Shown here: positions 39,542 to 50,924 of the stretch, in pieces | Layout of the letters: every line of letters starts with the position of its first letter | Position numbering within the stretch: the stretch's first letter is position 1 | Source of the DNA: Tulasnella sp. 424 | Taxonomy: Eukaryota > Basidiomycota > Agaricomycetes > Cantharellales > Tulasnellaceae | Assembly: GCA_019633425.1 (NCBI GenBank) | Contig: WSUB01000021.1 | Location: 124,001 to 188,000 of the forward strand | Length of the DNA: 64,000 nucleotides | Direction of reading: 5' to 3' | Notes under the pieces: model-generated | The model's database searches: none | Seen by the model: the letters and a program-made list of their open reading frames with translations, nothing else | What the model was told of the DNA's origin: nothing | Position numbers and translations under genes: made by a program

Positions 39542-40156
39542 CTGCGCGAAATGTAACCCGAGAGGGTGGTTAGATCATTTGGAGCTGAATAGTGCTATCC
39601 AGGATATCCTAACTTTGACTTGATGACACTAGCAGTAAAACCGATGTTAGAGCGCGTGTAATGGAAGCGTATACAGGATTAGGACCTTTGAACAAAACGA
39701 CGCCCCGACGTGGCTGCAAGGGGATACCGCCCCTTTTGAATCATGAGACCGCGCACAGGTCCAGCCTTCCAACACACGCCCCAGTGGATCGGAGCCTGCA
39801 CTGTAAGAGCTCATAGAAGAAGGAAGGAGGGAGGGAAACCACTGTGAAACGTTCTCGTTCGGGGGCCCCCTTTTAACGAACCATGGACTTTGCTCGGAGG
39901 GCCACTCTTTTGCCGTTCTTAGAAAGGCTGACATCATCGCTCACGAGGTCCTGTGCACAGACCACCAGGTTATAGCTTCAAAAGTAAATCGATCACAACG
40001 TGACGTTTGAGCTAGTTAAGAATACAAGAAGACAACTTTTTTCTTTAGCTTGAACGGTTCCTTGACTGTTGATCACGCCGGGCTATTCAAAGTCGACCTT
40101 AAGTAGCCTCCGTCACATCTTCTGGCCAATACCGGATCTGGAGGGAGAGGTCTTGT
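39542..40156. other. 5' flank of MYND/DUF4470 copy A
   Basis: Includes the 72-nt intron and the degenerate first MYND half, then sequence colinear with 42623-43228. A frame at 39647-39937 has a counterpart at 42723-43013, but the two differ at many amino-acid positions, so it is probably not coding. Confidence 0.4.
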
Positions 40157-40956
40157 GATCTGCTATTATGCCATTCAGGGTGGCAATCAGCACAACGAGC
40201 TTGATCGAGAAAGGCCGTACATGGCATCCATAGATATGCTTGTTATTGATTTTAATGTCTCTGAAACCATGGTCAAGTTCTATTCGTGGGTGATTGCGCT
40301 CCCGGGCGGATAAGTCGAACTTCAATAGCGACAGCGTTCCATAAATTCAAAGCCAAATACGAGTCGAAGAACAAGCAACTGATGCGCGCGCGTGACCTTG
40401 ATAATCAGCCGTTTCAGCCGATTACTCTGTCGGCCCACGTTCTCGTTACGTTGAGCGACGCTTGGACCCTTCTAGCCTGCCAGCTCAAACTCTACGAACC
40501 GCTCGTACCAAGTCGGAAACAGGACGTTTCCTGAATGAAGAGGATGGAACGAATGTCTCACTAACAGATCAAAGGAATAGACGCTCGTTAGGTAGAAAAC
40601 TGACCTATAAAGTAAAACTCTTCTGGAGTGATGGTGATCTTGGGACTGTCATAGTCTTTCAAGCCGACCCCAATCCTCTATCGAAAAGCCCAAGGAAGAA
40701 CAAAGTTAGTTCGTTAGCGGCCAAAATAAATAGCAGGGACTCAGTTCACTTACAGCAGAATGGATTCGGGGAGCGCTCCTCTGACGGATTTTAGCGGTCT
40801 TGCATGCCTCGGTTATGCCTTGCTGGCGCAGGTACTCTTTAAACGGAGGTCGAGTATCGAAGAACGCTCCCATATTTGTAAGTATAAGCTGCATCGGAGG
40901 TGGCTTCATTCCTATTTTGAACCCCTTTTCGTCGTCCGCACGTCAAACGGGAGAAT

Positions 40957-42622
40957 TTAATACTTTGCGCATCGAAGCTCAGAGGGCTTAAACGGGGGAC
41001 CCACCAGGTAATTTGACAGTTCCATGACCATCTTGCTCATTTTGTCTTGGCCTTGATTCTCTACCATGCCATTTTTCACCTTTCCTGGGAAGTTCATCGA
41101 GTACATGAGCAGTGTGGCGTGAGGGTTCTTCCGATTGAGACGTGGGCCCCAGGCGGATATGATAGATGACGGCCCCGTGGTGTCCATAACATTGGACGTC
41201 TCAACTCGATCAAACATGAGTTTTGGTTTTCCTTCCATCGCCAAGTCGAGCATCTCCGGGAGGACGTTGAGGTCCACCGAGAACAGAAGAACGGAGAGGT
41301 TGAATCGCCGAGCACGGGCGATGCAGTCTACAAGTTGTTGCTTGATGTGGAAGAAGAGGTTTCCGAAGTGGTCTTCATCGGGCAATCCTTTCTGCTTCCG
41401 CATCTCCTCGACTTCCAGTGGGTCCCACGCAAAAACTGGACTGGCGTTATCCATCAGGAGCCATTCTGCGTCTTCCGAGTAGAGAAGTCTACCGAAACCG
41501 AATTGCTCGGTCAGTGGCGTCTCCCCTGCCGAGTCATGTAAAACTAAAGACAAACTTGTTCGGTTTCTTGAAAGCGTCGACGGGCTGACCGAATGGTAAT
41601 AAGACGCCAGTGTCCAACCAATGGTTGTACCCGACACGATGTCTAGGCCGAAGGGACTGGTAGTAACGTTCTCGGTAGTCAATCCTTTGCGGATTAATCA
41701 TATTTCTGCGCCGATCCGCCTCTCCCTGGACCTTGGAGTACGAGGCCGCTTTGATCCGACGGAGTAGGATGGCGACCTGCCTGGGATACCACCACTCCAC
41801 CGAGGCGCTCGACGTGAAGTTCATCGCGCCGTGGAAAATATCCGGGTCCGCTTGAGCGAATTTGCTGGCACGTTCTATCCACTTTCCGACCAACTCGGAT
41901 TGAGCTGAAGTCAAGGACGCAGAGTAAAGAGTGTGCAGAACGGCCTCTGCCGTAAGCTCCACGGAGGGACCGGATGGGTCGAGTAGCATGCAGAGGAGGA
42001 CGACGTTGCGGATAGCTACTTGAGGATGGAAGNNNNNNNNNNNNNNNNNNNNNNNNNNNNNNNNNNNNNNNNNNNNNNNNNNNNNNNNNNNNNNNNNNNN
42101 NNNNNNNNNNNNNNNNNNNNNNNNNNNNNTAAGCTCCACGGAGGGACCGGATGGGTCGAGTAGCATGCAGAGGAGGACGACGTTGCGGATAGCTACTTGA
42201 GGATGGAAGTCGTTGATGACCAGCGTGCACTTGCCACTATAGTCTAGAGGGATGCCGTTAAGTGTTTTGATCATGTTTCGGAGGTCGCCCGATGCTATTT
42301 AAAGGAGAGGAGTTGGATCAAGATGACCTGCAGTCGGCAAACAGATCGTACCGGCAAAGCACAGAGTAAGATCTTGGTTCTTGATGGAGTCGCCTTCGTT
42401 CATGGAAGCGTTCAATATGTCGTAAGCGGCCATATTCCCCCAGAGATAGTTGCCAGCCTTCCCAAAGTGTTCAAAGGCTGGCGAAGAGTCGTCCGTTGAC
42501 ATGAACGCCGGAGGACGGCCTTGCTTCTCGCAAGTGGGGATCCATTGATTTGACGCGTAGGGACTAGAGCAAGTGGGTTTATGGAGCTTCCAATGGGCAA
42601 CTTGACACTCGCGAGAACAGTA
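40957..42622 (-). CDS. MYND/DUF4470 protein, tandem copy B (gap inside)
   Basis: Counterpart of 38070-39541. Exons are 42622-42352 (YCSREC, second MYND half), 42294 to about 41560 (DUF4470 core, interrupted by Ns at 42033-42129), and about 41520-40957 (C-terminal part ending PSELRCAKY). The first MYND half keeps one Cys here (VCSNIALTASAIKSK) that copy A has lost. The C-terminal frame stays open upstream through the presumed intron. The exact exon 2/3 junction is unresolved, because with the same donor as copy A the frames disagree by 2 nt. Removing the gap artefact gives a continuous DUF4470 exon. Confidence 0.6.
41953..42032. repeat. 80-bp exact direct repeat flanking the gap, left copy
   Basis: Identical to 42130-42209; unit A has this sequence only once (about 39038-39117). 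Confidence 0.85.
42033..42129. other. assembly gap of 97 Ns
   Basis: The 80 nt before the gap (41953-42032) are repeated exactly after it (42130-42209), starting TAAGCTCCACGG and ending GATGGAAG. Two contig ends therefore probably overlap and the gap has no real missing sequence. Confidence 0.9.
42130..42209. repeat. 80-bp exact direct repeat flanking the gap, right copy
   Basis: See the left copy; probable unmerged contig overlap. Confidence 0.85.
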
Positions 42623-44462
42623 CTATGCAAAACCGAAAGACTGGTTAGATCATTTTGGAGCCGAATAGTGCTACCAAGGATATCCTAACTTTGACTTGAT
42701 GGCACTAGCGGTAAGGGCGATGTTAGAACACACGTAACGGGAGCGTATACGGGATTACGACCTTTGAACAAAACGACGCCCCGATGTGGCTGCAAGGGGA
42801 TACAGCCCCTTGTGAATCATGGGACCGCGCACAGGTCCAGCCTTCCAACACACGCCCCAGTGGATCGGAACCTAAACTGTCAGAGCTCATAGAAGAAGGA
42901 AGGAGGGAGGGAAACCACTGTGAAACGTCCTCGTTCGGGGGCACCCTTTTAATGAACCGTGGACTTTGCCCGGAGGGCCCCTCTTTTGCCGTTTCTGGCA
43001 AGGCTAACATCACTGCTCACGAGATCATGTGCCCCGACCACGAGGCTATAGCTTCAAATTAAATTGATCACGAAGTGACGTTTTAGCCAAGAAGACAGGA
43101 AGACAACTTTTTTCTTTGGCTTGAAGGGATCCTTGACTGTTGATCACGCCGAGCTATTTGATCAAGGTCGTCCTTAAGTGGCCTCCGTCACATCTTCTGG
43201 TTCATACCTTATCTGGAAGGAGAGATCTCGAGTAGATCCCTGCGGGTTTACTCTCTTCATAGGACCGTTGCGGCCTTGAAATTCGAGCTGGTGGTTTGGC
43301 GGGCGGACGCCATTTCCCGGCACGGGATTTCCCAAGAGGACGTTCTTCTCGACGAACTTGAAGGAAGATGGTGGCTCCTGGGGCGTCTGTTGCAAAGTGT
43401 ATCTGGGGGCTCCTGTCGAAATGCGATTGGCCCGGCCAGGGAGTCGATCTCTCGGCTCGCTGATGCCTTGGCCCCAGTCACGTGAGCGGCAATCGGTTGC
43501 CCCCGATGACTGCCGCGACGGCGACCCTGAACTGCGTCCCTTCCACCCAGACGTCGAACTCGTGGCAGGGCCAATTCTTGTTCTTTCTGTTTCATCGGGA
43601 CTCGTCGAACGATGTGACGAGTGCCAATGCATGGTCAAGACTCGATGCGATAACGTCTGCAAAGGATCGGAAAGCATACGCATCATAGGTGGACATGAAT
43701 TTCTTCCCCCTTCTCTTGCTTCGATCAAAACTGTGGATCATTCCCCGAATGTTTTGGCTAAGGTGTGATTCACTCCCCGCGCGTACTCGGTATTTCCGAT
43801 CCGCAGGGAAGGGTGCCGGGCTGTACGGGTAGGTTCCCATGAGTTCAATCCTCTAAATATAAAGCATCTTTTTAAAGCGCATTCCGGTGAATCAAGATAC
43901 CTCACTCTTCGGATCTCTGCACGGGGCGATCCGTACCGACAGCAGATCGGCTTAATGGTAACCTTTTATGGTAGGGTAGATTAATGGACCGGTTATCCGA
44001 CGCGGCGTTGCGCTCCAGACCAAACTCGGTTCAAATCACGAAGGCCCTCTAACGATGCACCTCAAGAAGGTCCGTCGGTGCCAATGAGGATGCATCCGAC
44101 CAGCTTTGGTTCCCCTGAACCGTAAAAGCTAGCCCGGCCTTTGGTGCGATCTCCTCTGCATAAAGGTCCTTTCAGCCATGGCTTACAAGGGTGGTCTTCT
44201 TGTGATGCAGCACCCACAACATCGAGTATGAAATTCGATCAACGGCGACCTCTTAAACGGGCTAGCGGCGTCAGCGTTGCTCGCCTATACATACAAGCAC
44301 GCTGGCCCAACGTGGCTCGAGAGCCTTTCCATTTTCCACCTCCCCCTCTGTTCAGTGACTTTATCTGAAAACCACATCCCGACTGTCCCATATCGCCACC
44401 TTTCAGACTCAGCGACCTTCTCTCTCCCAGACCTCAATTTTGATCGACGTCACCTCAACCTT
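42623..44462. other. 5' flank of MYND copy B and intergenic region
   Basis: 42623-43228 is the end of unit B. A minus-strand frame at 43174-43728 (184 codons) has low-complexity Ser/Arg/Pro content and no recognised motif; only its last ~15 codons are duplicated at the end of unit A. I do not call it. At 43949-44041 there is an A-box-like and B-box-like pair (see findings). Confidence 0.4.
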
Positions 44463-45144
44463 ATGTCATTGTGCTCCCATTGCGGAAGGACTTATGCAGT
44501 GAGTCGCCCCAGTAGTCTTCCCCGAGTCTCCGTCTCTTTTAACCCCAGTGCCGCCATTTTCTCAGAGTCCCGTCGGTCTGCGGCGACACATCAACTCACA
44601 GTACGACGCGTCTTCTTCCCCGACCCGTGCCTCGCGTTTAGTCGCTCATCCTTTTTTGTCAAAGGCATCAAAGAAGTGAATGGCACGTCTGCGAGTGCGG
44701 TAGACAGTATCTGGATCCAGCAGGACGCTCAAGGTGTCGTGCTGGGCACTCGAGGTCCTTTGGCTGTTCTGTTTCGGGATGCGACTATAGGTTCGTCCAC
44801 CACAGAGAGTGTGCATCCCTCTCTAGATTCTTTACAGCACGCCTGAACACCCGTATCAATACAGAAGTAGCCGCAAGGACTCCGTAAAACAACACATGCG
44901 CCGCCGACATCAGAATTCTGCGAGCATCCAGGTCGTAACGCTCCCGCCCAGCCCCGGGTCGTCGAGCCACCCATCAAACAAAGAGCTTGGGTCAGACGCC
45001 AGTCCATCACCAGATCCAGTACCAGTCGGTCCTTCCATCCTTCAGCTGCCGTTCAGCTTCAACAACACATGCCCATTCCCAACTTTCCAAACGCCAGTAT
45101 ACTACCCCATGCAGTCGTCTGGGCTCTGGAGCTATTGTAGTTGA
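44463..45144 (+). CDS. C2H2-type zinc finger protein
   Basis: Four exons: 44463-44498, 44566-44600, 44677-44790 and 44838-45144, 163 codons in one frame. Introns are 67, 76 and 47 nt with GT-AG ends. Finger 1 is split by intron 1 (CSHCGRTYA / SPVGLRRHINSH). A Cys/His-rich middle follows (CECGRQYLDPAGRSRCRAGH). The last finger is CSVSGCDYS...RKDSVKQHMRRRH. The C-terminal ~75 residues are Ser/Pro-rich. This plan fits a basidiomycete nuclear zinc-finger protein, probably a transcription factor. Intron 3 uses a weak GTTCGT donor. It was chosen because splicing there restores the CxxxxC...HxxxxH finger, whereas read-through destroys it and stops early. The protein may extend further through an unseen intron near 45136. 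Confidence 0.75.
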
Positions 45145-46300
45145 GGGAAATGGTTCGACGTGCTCACGATGTTTGCATTTGGTCCCCGGTTTGGCGCCTG
45201 CCAATCATCTGGACGGGTAGCGACGCTATCCTTGTTCTGGCCTCTTCTGTAGTTCGTATTCATTGACTAATTATGTATTTACTGTCCACAAGATTACTGC
45301 AAGCGCGATGAATGAAGAGTGGTGACCATCTCGTAGAGCGAACCAGTTGGGGTTTCTACCTACAAGGCGTTTGCTCTCTTCCACCACCAACAGCCGACGA
45401 ACCGTCTCTACGACCTCTCTTCAGCCCGCTACCCGCTCTCATGGGGCAAGCATTCAAACACGCCATGTCCAGCGCAGGATATCACCAGCAACGAAGTCCA
45501 CATTAGATTCCGGTTATGGAAACTGGAAGGGACTTCTTCCAAAAGTCGTCATTTCGACTGACACCTCTCCCTCGCGAATCTCCATTTACCACCTTTGGGT
45601 GCTATTTCAATCAACTCCTTTCCCACTCGCTAGCCGCCCGACGGCTTTCTTTCCATGTTCGAAGCTTTCTGCTCGTCGAAATGGGCGATGCCGCTGGCTC
45701 GCCAGCGTCCCCTTCATCGTGACCGCCAAACCTCCTGTTCTCAGTAATCGTCGAGTCGCCCAGGCAGATACCAGTCGCACATATATCTCTACGGTCAAGA
45801 CGAGCCGAACAATGCCATATTCCAACCCCCGGTCGCCATTAGTCCCCGTCATCGTCAATTGTCCATCAACGGCATACATCAACCGCCGACAGTCCCAGTC
45901 ACCACAGCTCAAGTTACCCAGCGTCCAGACGCCAGAGGCATGCTCGTTGAGCCCATATCTCCCCGCACATGAGATGAAGGTCCACTTTCAACAACCCACC
46001 CCATTCCAGACGCGTTGTCGACGGCTTCCCCCCACACCCAAACACATCGCGAGCAGCGCCGATCCCTTCGCTCTAATGGCCCTAAAAGAGCATCAGTCAA
46101 CTCCACATTTCAAGGCAAAGAGGATGGAGAGTTTCAAGGAAAATACTGACCGCGAGCGCTCGCCCAACACGTCCGGTTCATACCGTTCAACTCTCAACCA
46201 AGACCGACTCCTCTCCCCACGCCCCGGAGTCGAGAGAAGTCGAAGCTCGTATGAACCGTACCGGCGGGCTCATTGACGGGCCTCATCAAAGTTGAGAGTC
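45145..46300 (+). other. low-complexity open stretch downstream of the zinc-finger gene
   Basis: A 309-codon frame (45347-46276) and an overlapping frame with isolated stops (45640-45970) both read as Ser/Pro/Gln-rich sequence. They could be further exons of the zinc-finger gene (Pro/Gln-rich tails are common in such factors) or a decayed tail. I cannot decide between the two and find no motif. Confidence 0.25.
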
Positions 46301-48647
46301 GTTCCTCAGACGGATGCGATCCAGTGGGTTGCAGTAGCAATGACCTTGGAACTACTGTCCACTAACGACCAAACCTCGACAAGACGACTTGCCCGGTGCT
46401 ACCTGTAAGTACGATTTGTCTCTTGCGTTCCTCAGGCATTCTGCCGAAGGAGGCTGTAGGTCTGAACCGCAACTAATACATCTCCCTCCTTCGATCACCG
46501 CATAACCTCTCCTCTCCCACTAGACTGCAGGCGCTGCTCGCTCCGGCTGACGAAACTTGAATGTGGAAGATACGTTGTTTGCGCACCGAAGCCCCTCAAG
46601 TGGTGAAGCACCCGTCGATAACGAGACTGAAAGAAGGAGTCGACCGGAGCGACAGACTGGACTGGTGCTTCTGTGATGGTAATTGCATGAGCTAGAGATA
46701 TGTGTACATAGCTATATAACGACCCAGTCAGTCCCGACCCCAGGTAGCCGTTTTTTATTGAAGCTCCGCATGACCGATGCAGTCATAATCGTTTCGGCAC
46801 TAACGAGAGCTCGATATCAACCGGCCATCTTTCCTCCAATAGTCTTCCTTCCTCTCTTGTCTTGGGAATACGAATGGCGAAAGTCACTCTATGCATTGTT
46901 AGATTTGAACCCGGGCCAAGACGATCTTGAAGGCAACGATTGAGGACCACCTGTGCTTGAAGTGAAGGAATAGAGCGAATACGCACAAGATATCATAAAG
47001 AGAAGTGATACTTGATGCCATTTACGGATAGTGGGGGGCTCCTAAAACGTTACCGAAGTCAGGACGATGCGATGGACTGGGCTTATCTATCGCATTGTAT
47101 TTTCATTGGGTTGCTGTGCCGCCTATTCGAGATGCTCCAGCCTCACCCTCCGTTCATGGAAGTCCTATCTAAGGATGAGAGGGCGGAAAGGCGGCTCCAA
47201 CGTCGATCCACTGAGCGGGCTGTGCTTGTCTTCAGCGAGGAGAACGAGAGATCAACCTGGGAGAGCTGTCATGCGAAATGGCGTTTTCCGGGCGATCGAC
47301 GACATCATTGGAAAAGCCTGAAGTTGATTTTGTGTCTGTACTTGAGTCTTTGACTGACTGGGGTGGTGACGGTTCGGATTGAAATGCGAGACATAATGCA
47401 ATACACAAAGGTGGAGGTCGGCGGCCAGAGAGCGATGCGGGAACGGGCTCACACAGGGTGTTATGTCTATGACGCCTTCGTACTCTGGGTTTAAAGCCAT
47501 CCATACCGTAGGGAGAGAGGGGGAGAGAGGGAAGGACGATGAAGACCGTCCGAGAAGCGCCAGCCTGGGGTTGGTGGGAGATAAACCACATCTTTCTCGC
47601 GGACATTCGTTGAACGGGATCCCTCCACAGCAAAACTGCAATATATGAGTGAAGGTAGTGTTGCTGGTACTGCAGAATATAAAGCCGACGAGGAGGAGGC
47701 GTTGGTGGTGGAGTGTGGTGTAGGTTGGGACGTTCTGGGCGGTGAGAGGTTAGCAACCCCGTTGAACACCACCCTTAACGCACGTGCCCTCTTCGTCAAG
47801 CCATCTCACTCTGGCCAGGTACCAGGGAACAAACTCAGAGTTCCCCGTTTCGGGAATTCGGCTCGTCTGTCTCGCCACCGCTCACCTCGAGTAACTTCGT
47901 ACGCTTTAAAAGGAGCTAGTAGGCTGGGACTCCATCTCAAATGCATAAAATGTTGTTTTACAGTTGGCAACCTGAGATATTCTTGTGCCATCCCGCAATA
48001 ATAGACGGAGTTGTAAAAGTGATCGAAGGCAAGGCAGAATGCGGACGATGACCCTTAACTTGGGGGCGTGAGAACTCGCGTGGCGTTGGTTCCTGTAACA
48101 ACTGATGGTCGGGATTTGAACTTGACGCCCTAACATCTAAGCCATATTAGGTATGGTTGAGCCGTAGAAAAGTCGAAATTTTAATCGCCCAAGGGGTTCA
48201 CCACATGGAAGCCTTGAAGGCTGGTTGAACTAAGCTGTGATCGCCGGACGGAGGGCCCTGACTGCCCGGAGTCACCCGACTCCGGACCTCTATCCGACTC
48301 CAAATGACAGTGTTGTTTCCGGGAGCCGGCATCTCGGCTGTTTTTTAATCGGTGATGAAAACGTTCGTGCCGAAAAACAATTGTTACGCTCTTCCCGTCG
48401 GTTTGGGCAAGACGATAGTGGGCACATTTGATAACCTCCACTCCAATTCTGGCTCCTGTGTCCCGGAAGGGACAGCCTCTTCAATGACACACAGCTAGCT
48501 TGTCTTGCGTGGAGTAATGGGCAGATTCATCTACAGGTCGAATTACGGCATGCCACCCGAGCATGTATATTAGCCGAATACGAAAAGACACTGAGTTATG
48601 GAAGTGGCCCGGGATGCGGCAGAATTACGGGCTAAGCTTTGACCATT
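46301..48647. other. intergenic, no gene recognised
   Basis: Short frames on both strands (for example 46683-46943, 47012-47353, 47232-47756 minus) have no recognisable motif or paralogue. A tRNA-T-arm-like motif near 48108-48126 lacks the rest of a tRNA. I see no mobile element. Confidence 0.35.
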
Positions 48648-49990
48648 TTAGAACCCCTTGTCCGGGTCGGTATTGTAGTACCCAACTCCGAGGATATCAG
48701 CCGCTGGACAGTAACGGGAGTCAATTATACCTGCGATCGAGTTGGAGGCATGATCGACTGAATACGTACTGTTAACGTGTTGGTCCAGACGGTGTTTCCC
48801 CACCAGTTAAGCGCTATCCGTCCATTCTTGGGCAGCTGGAGAGCTAAAAATATCGCAGACACAGCCACCTCCGACCCTGGATTGCAGAGCAAACGGTTAC
48901 TGCTTACTTCTACTTTGACGACATAGAGACGCCTTCGGGAATACACTCACCAGCTTCGAGTGCGCTGTTCAGGATGTAATTGTATCTTGACCACCACGTG
49001 TGATGTCGGGTACAAATAAGATAGTCTGGAACGGAAATCGAACCCTGGAGCATCGTAGGAAGGCCGAGGATACGCGTCCAGGCTGTGACTTACGGAAAAT
49101 GAAAGCTACAATGAAATAAGACGTGACGTTGATTCCTGTTGCTGGGGGAGCTTCCATAGGGCCATTCAGGAAAACTGAGAGATTGACAAAGCGAAAAATG
49201 GATCTTGGGTGTCTTCGTCTCCATAGCCATACAGGAATTAGAAGCAGAGCCCCGATGACCAGACCATATACTTGAAGCTGGTATAGGGGGCCCTTTCCAA
49301 ACTGTCCACTGGTTCCGATCAAGCCCCTGAGGAGAAGCATTTAGCAAAAGCGGGGCTACTGGAAGAAGGCTCTTACCAGAGGATGGATGCAGAGATGAAT
49401 GTGTTATGGTTGGGACAGACGAGTTTATGAGCTTCCTTCGCATCACAGACACGAGGTACGTTTGCAAACATGAAGTCCTTGACCCCAATTTGCGCCGCAA
49501 CCACAAGAACGCTTGCAACGAACCGAGCTAGAGGAGATACCTTGAGCTATAGGAATCCTTAGGGTGAGCGCGAGGGCTAACCTGAGAAACTAGCAAGGGG
49601 TGGGACCCTGAGATAATGACCAAGCTTGAGATTCTCGAGATGTGAGTGCTCGAAGGATGCTCTGAACACCGATGGTTTTGAAAACCTGAGAGCGGTCAGT
49701 TAAAAAGGAATTCTTTTGTTGAACTTCTCGCTTACCATATTGGCAAAGAGCCGCCCAGGGATAACAGCTCCGGGAATGAGTTCTGGGATTAGAGATTGAA
49801 AGAGACGTTCCACTCTTCGCATAAATGTATGTGAGCGGAATAAAAAGTATAGCTGGAACAATAATAGCAAGGAATAGTGACCATATCGGTGCGTCGGGGT
49901 CTTTCAACTTTCGACATTGAGTTAGAATTCTGTAAGCAGTTTATGCCTACCTCGAGATACGGCGAGTCCTCTTCACCAGCTGATTGGGAA
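48648..49990 (-). pseudogene. OPT-family transporter relic M3
   Basis: OPT exons run from about 49907 (LKDPDAPIWSLFLA) to a stop at 48648-48650 (DPDKGF end). Preserved pieces include VASVLVVAAQIGVKDFMFANVP, GLIGTSGQFGKGPLYQLQVY, HTWWSRYNYILNSALEAG and NGRIALNWWGNTVWTN. Damage is clear. The coding sequence jumps from the N-terminal GEEDSPYLEV segment (about 49955-49975) directly to the intron before LKDPDAP, deleting the central exons with NPGPFNIKEH. A 2-nt deletion near 49775-49800 shifts the frame before ELIPGAVIPGR. An extra 8 nt precedes the last donor near 48774. The exon 1 equivalent was not found upstream. Confidence 0.85.
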
Positions 49991-50924
49991 AGGGGTTAGG
50001 ATAAGATCTTTCAGTTGCGGTGGCGACATCATGTCTACGGAACTGCAATGGGTAAAGAATCAACTGTGGGGTCTAGGCGACTTAACGAGAGCTCACTGGA
50101 TGGACTCAAAGGGCTGTTGGGGTTGGACACCGTAGGAAGAAGGAAGGTGAAGGGTGGCCGAGTGGCGCCCTTAGCAGAGCCGTGCTGGGCCTCTGGCTTA
50201 CTGGAGATATGGTTGCTTGGCGTCTACGCAGCGATTCTACTGGAATAGACCCAAAGTAAGAGACTGGGGTCGCAATAGAGGGAGAGTACGGTTTTTACAG
50301 CGTTTCAGAGGTATCGATTATCCTATCGCTAGCCGCTGGGTCGTCTCCCTTCGGGGAGGACACACTCGCGAAGTGATAATCGGGTGCCTCAAAAACAAAA
50401 ACGCTGTTATGAGAGGGATTACGGGAATTAGGATCTACCCCGTCAGGCATGCGGTTTGGGAGTGGTTCCATTGTGGTGCGAGAAAAATGGGCGAGCGTAG
50501 CTGTGGACGTAAGAATTCTGGATATTTCACTCAACATGCCCCAAGGCTCTGCATTCTTTAAAAGGTGGACGGAAATACGTCCGGTTTCTCATTCTCGGTC
50601 ATGATACCAGCGTATCCAAGACACGTAGACGGCGGGGTGTGGGACATATTGAGGATGCGTGGAGCGCAGGCGAGACACACGAAGGCAGACGCTCCCGGTT
50701 GCTCCACCCCCTTCACCCTTCACATCTAAATCTCTTTCGAAAGTTTTCGAAGACCTGGTAATGGCGGAATCCTTTCAAAGTAATGGTCCGCCAATAGAAA
50801 GGGAGGAGATTCCGATGCCGTAGCGCGGTATGGTTCGCAACGGCTAAGCGCATTAAGAAAGCTTTATAAGCAAGGGGCAGAGAGATTAGGATGCTGTAAG
50901 TACAGGAGGAAAATGCTGGCCGAT
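49991..50924. other. intergenic upstream of M3
   Basis: No recognised gene. The flank conserved upstream of the other OPT copies, including the TATA-like box, is missing here. The open frames (50015-50561) have no motif. Confidence 0.4.

Larger units (their letters stand above)
37244..40156. repeat. tandem duplication, unit A (about 2.9 kb)
   Basis: Direct repeat with 40157-43228. Unit A ends and unit B begins at about 40157, where GATCTGC at the unit start is joined to the sequence that ends unit B near 43228. Each unit carries one MYND/DUF4470 gene on the minus strand plus OPT 3'-flank sequence. Confidence 0.8.
40157..43228. repeat. tandem duplication, unit B (about 3.1 kb including the N gap)
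   Basis: Direct repeat of 37244-40156. After removing the 97 Ns and the 80-bp duplicated sequence beside them the length is about 2.9 kb, equal to unit A. Confidence 0.8.

Noticed and set aside
39647..39937. 96-codon minus-strand frame with a counterpart at 42723-43013
   Set aside because: Considered as the N-terminal exon of the MYND/DUF4470 genes, but the two copies differ at many amino-acid positions and the frame does not lead into the finger.
46905..46925. TTTGAACCCGGG resembling a tRNA T loop
   Set aside because: The flanking five-base stems do not pair and no other tRNA arm is present.
48105..48130. tRNA T-arm-like sequence (minus strand)
   Set aside because: GTTCAAATCCCGACC looks like a T arm, but neither a paired acceptor stem nor a D arm/anticodon arm with correct spacing was found upstream.
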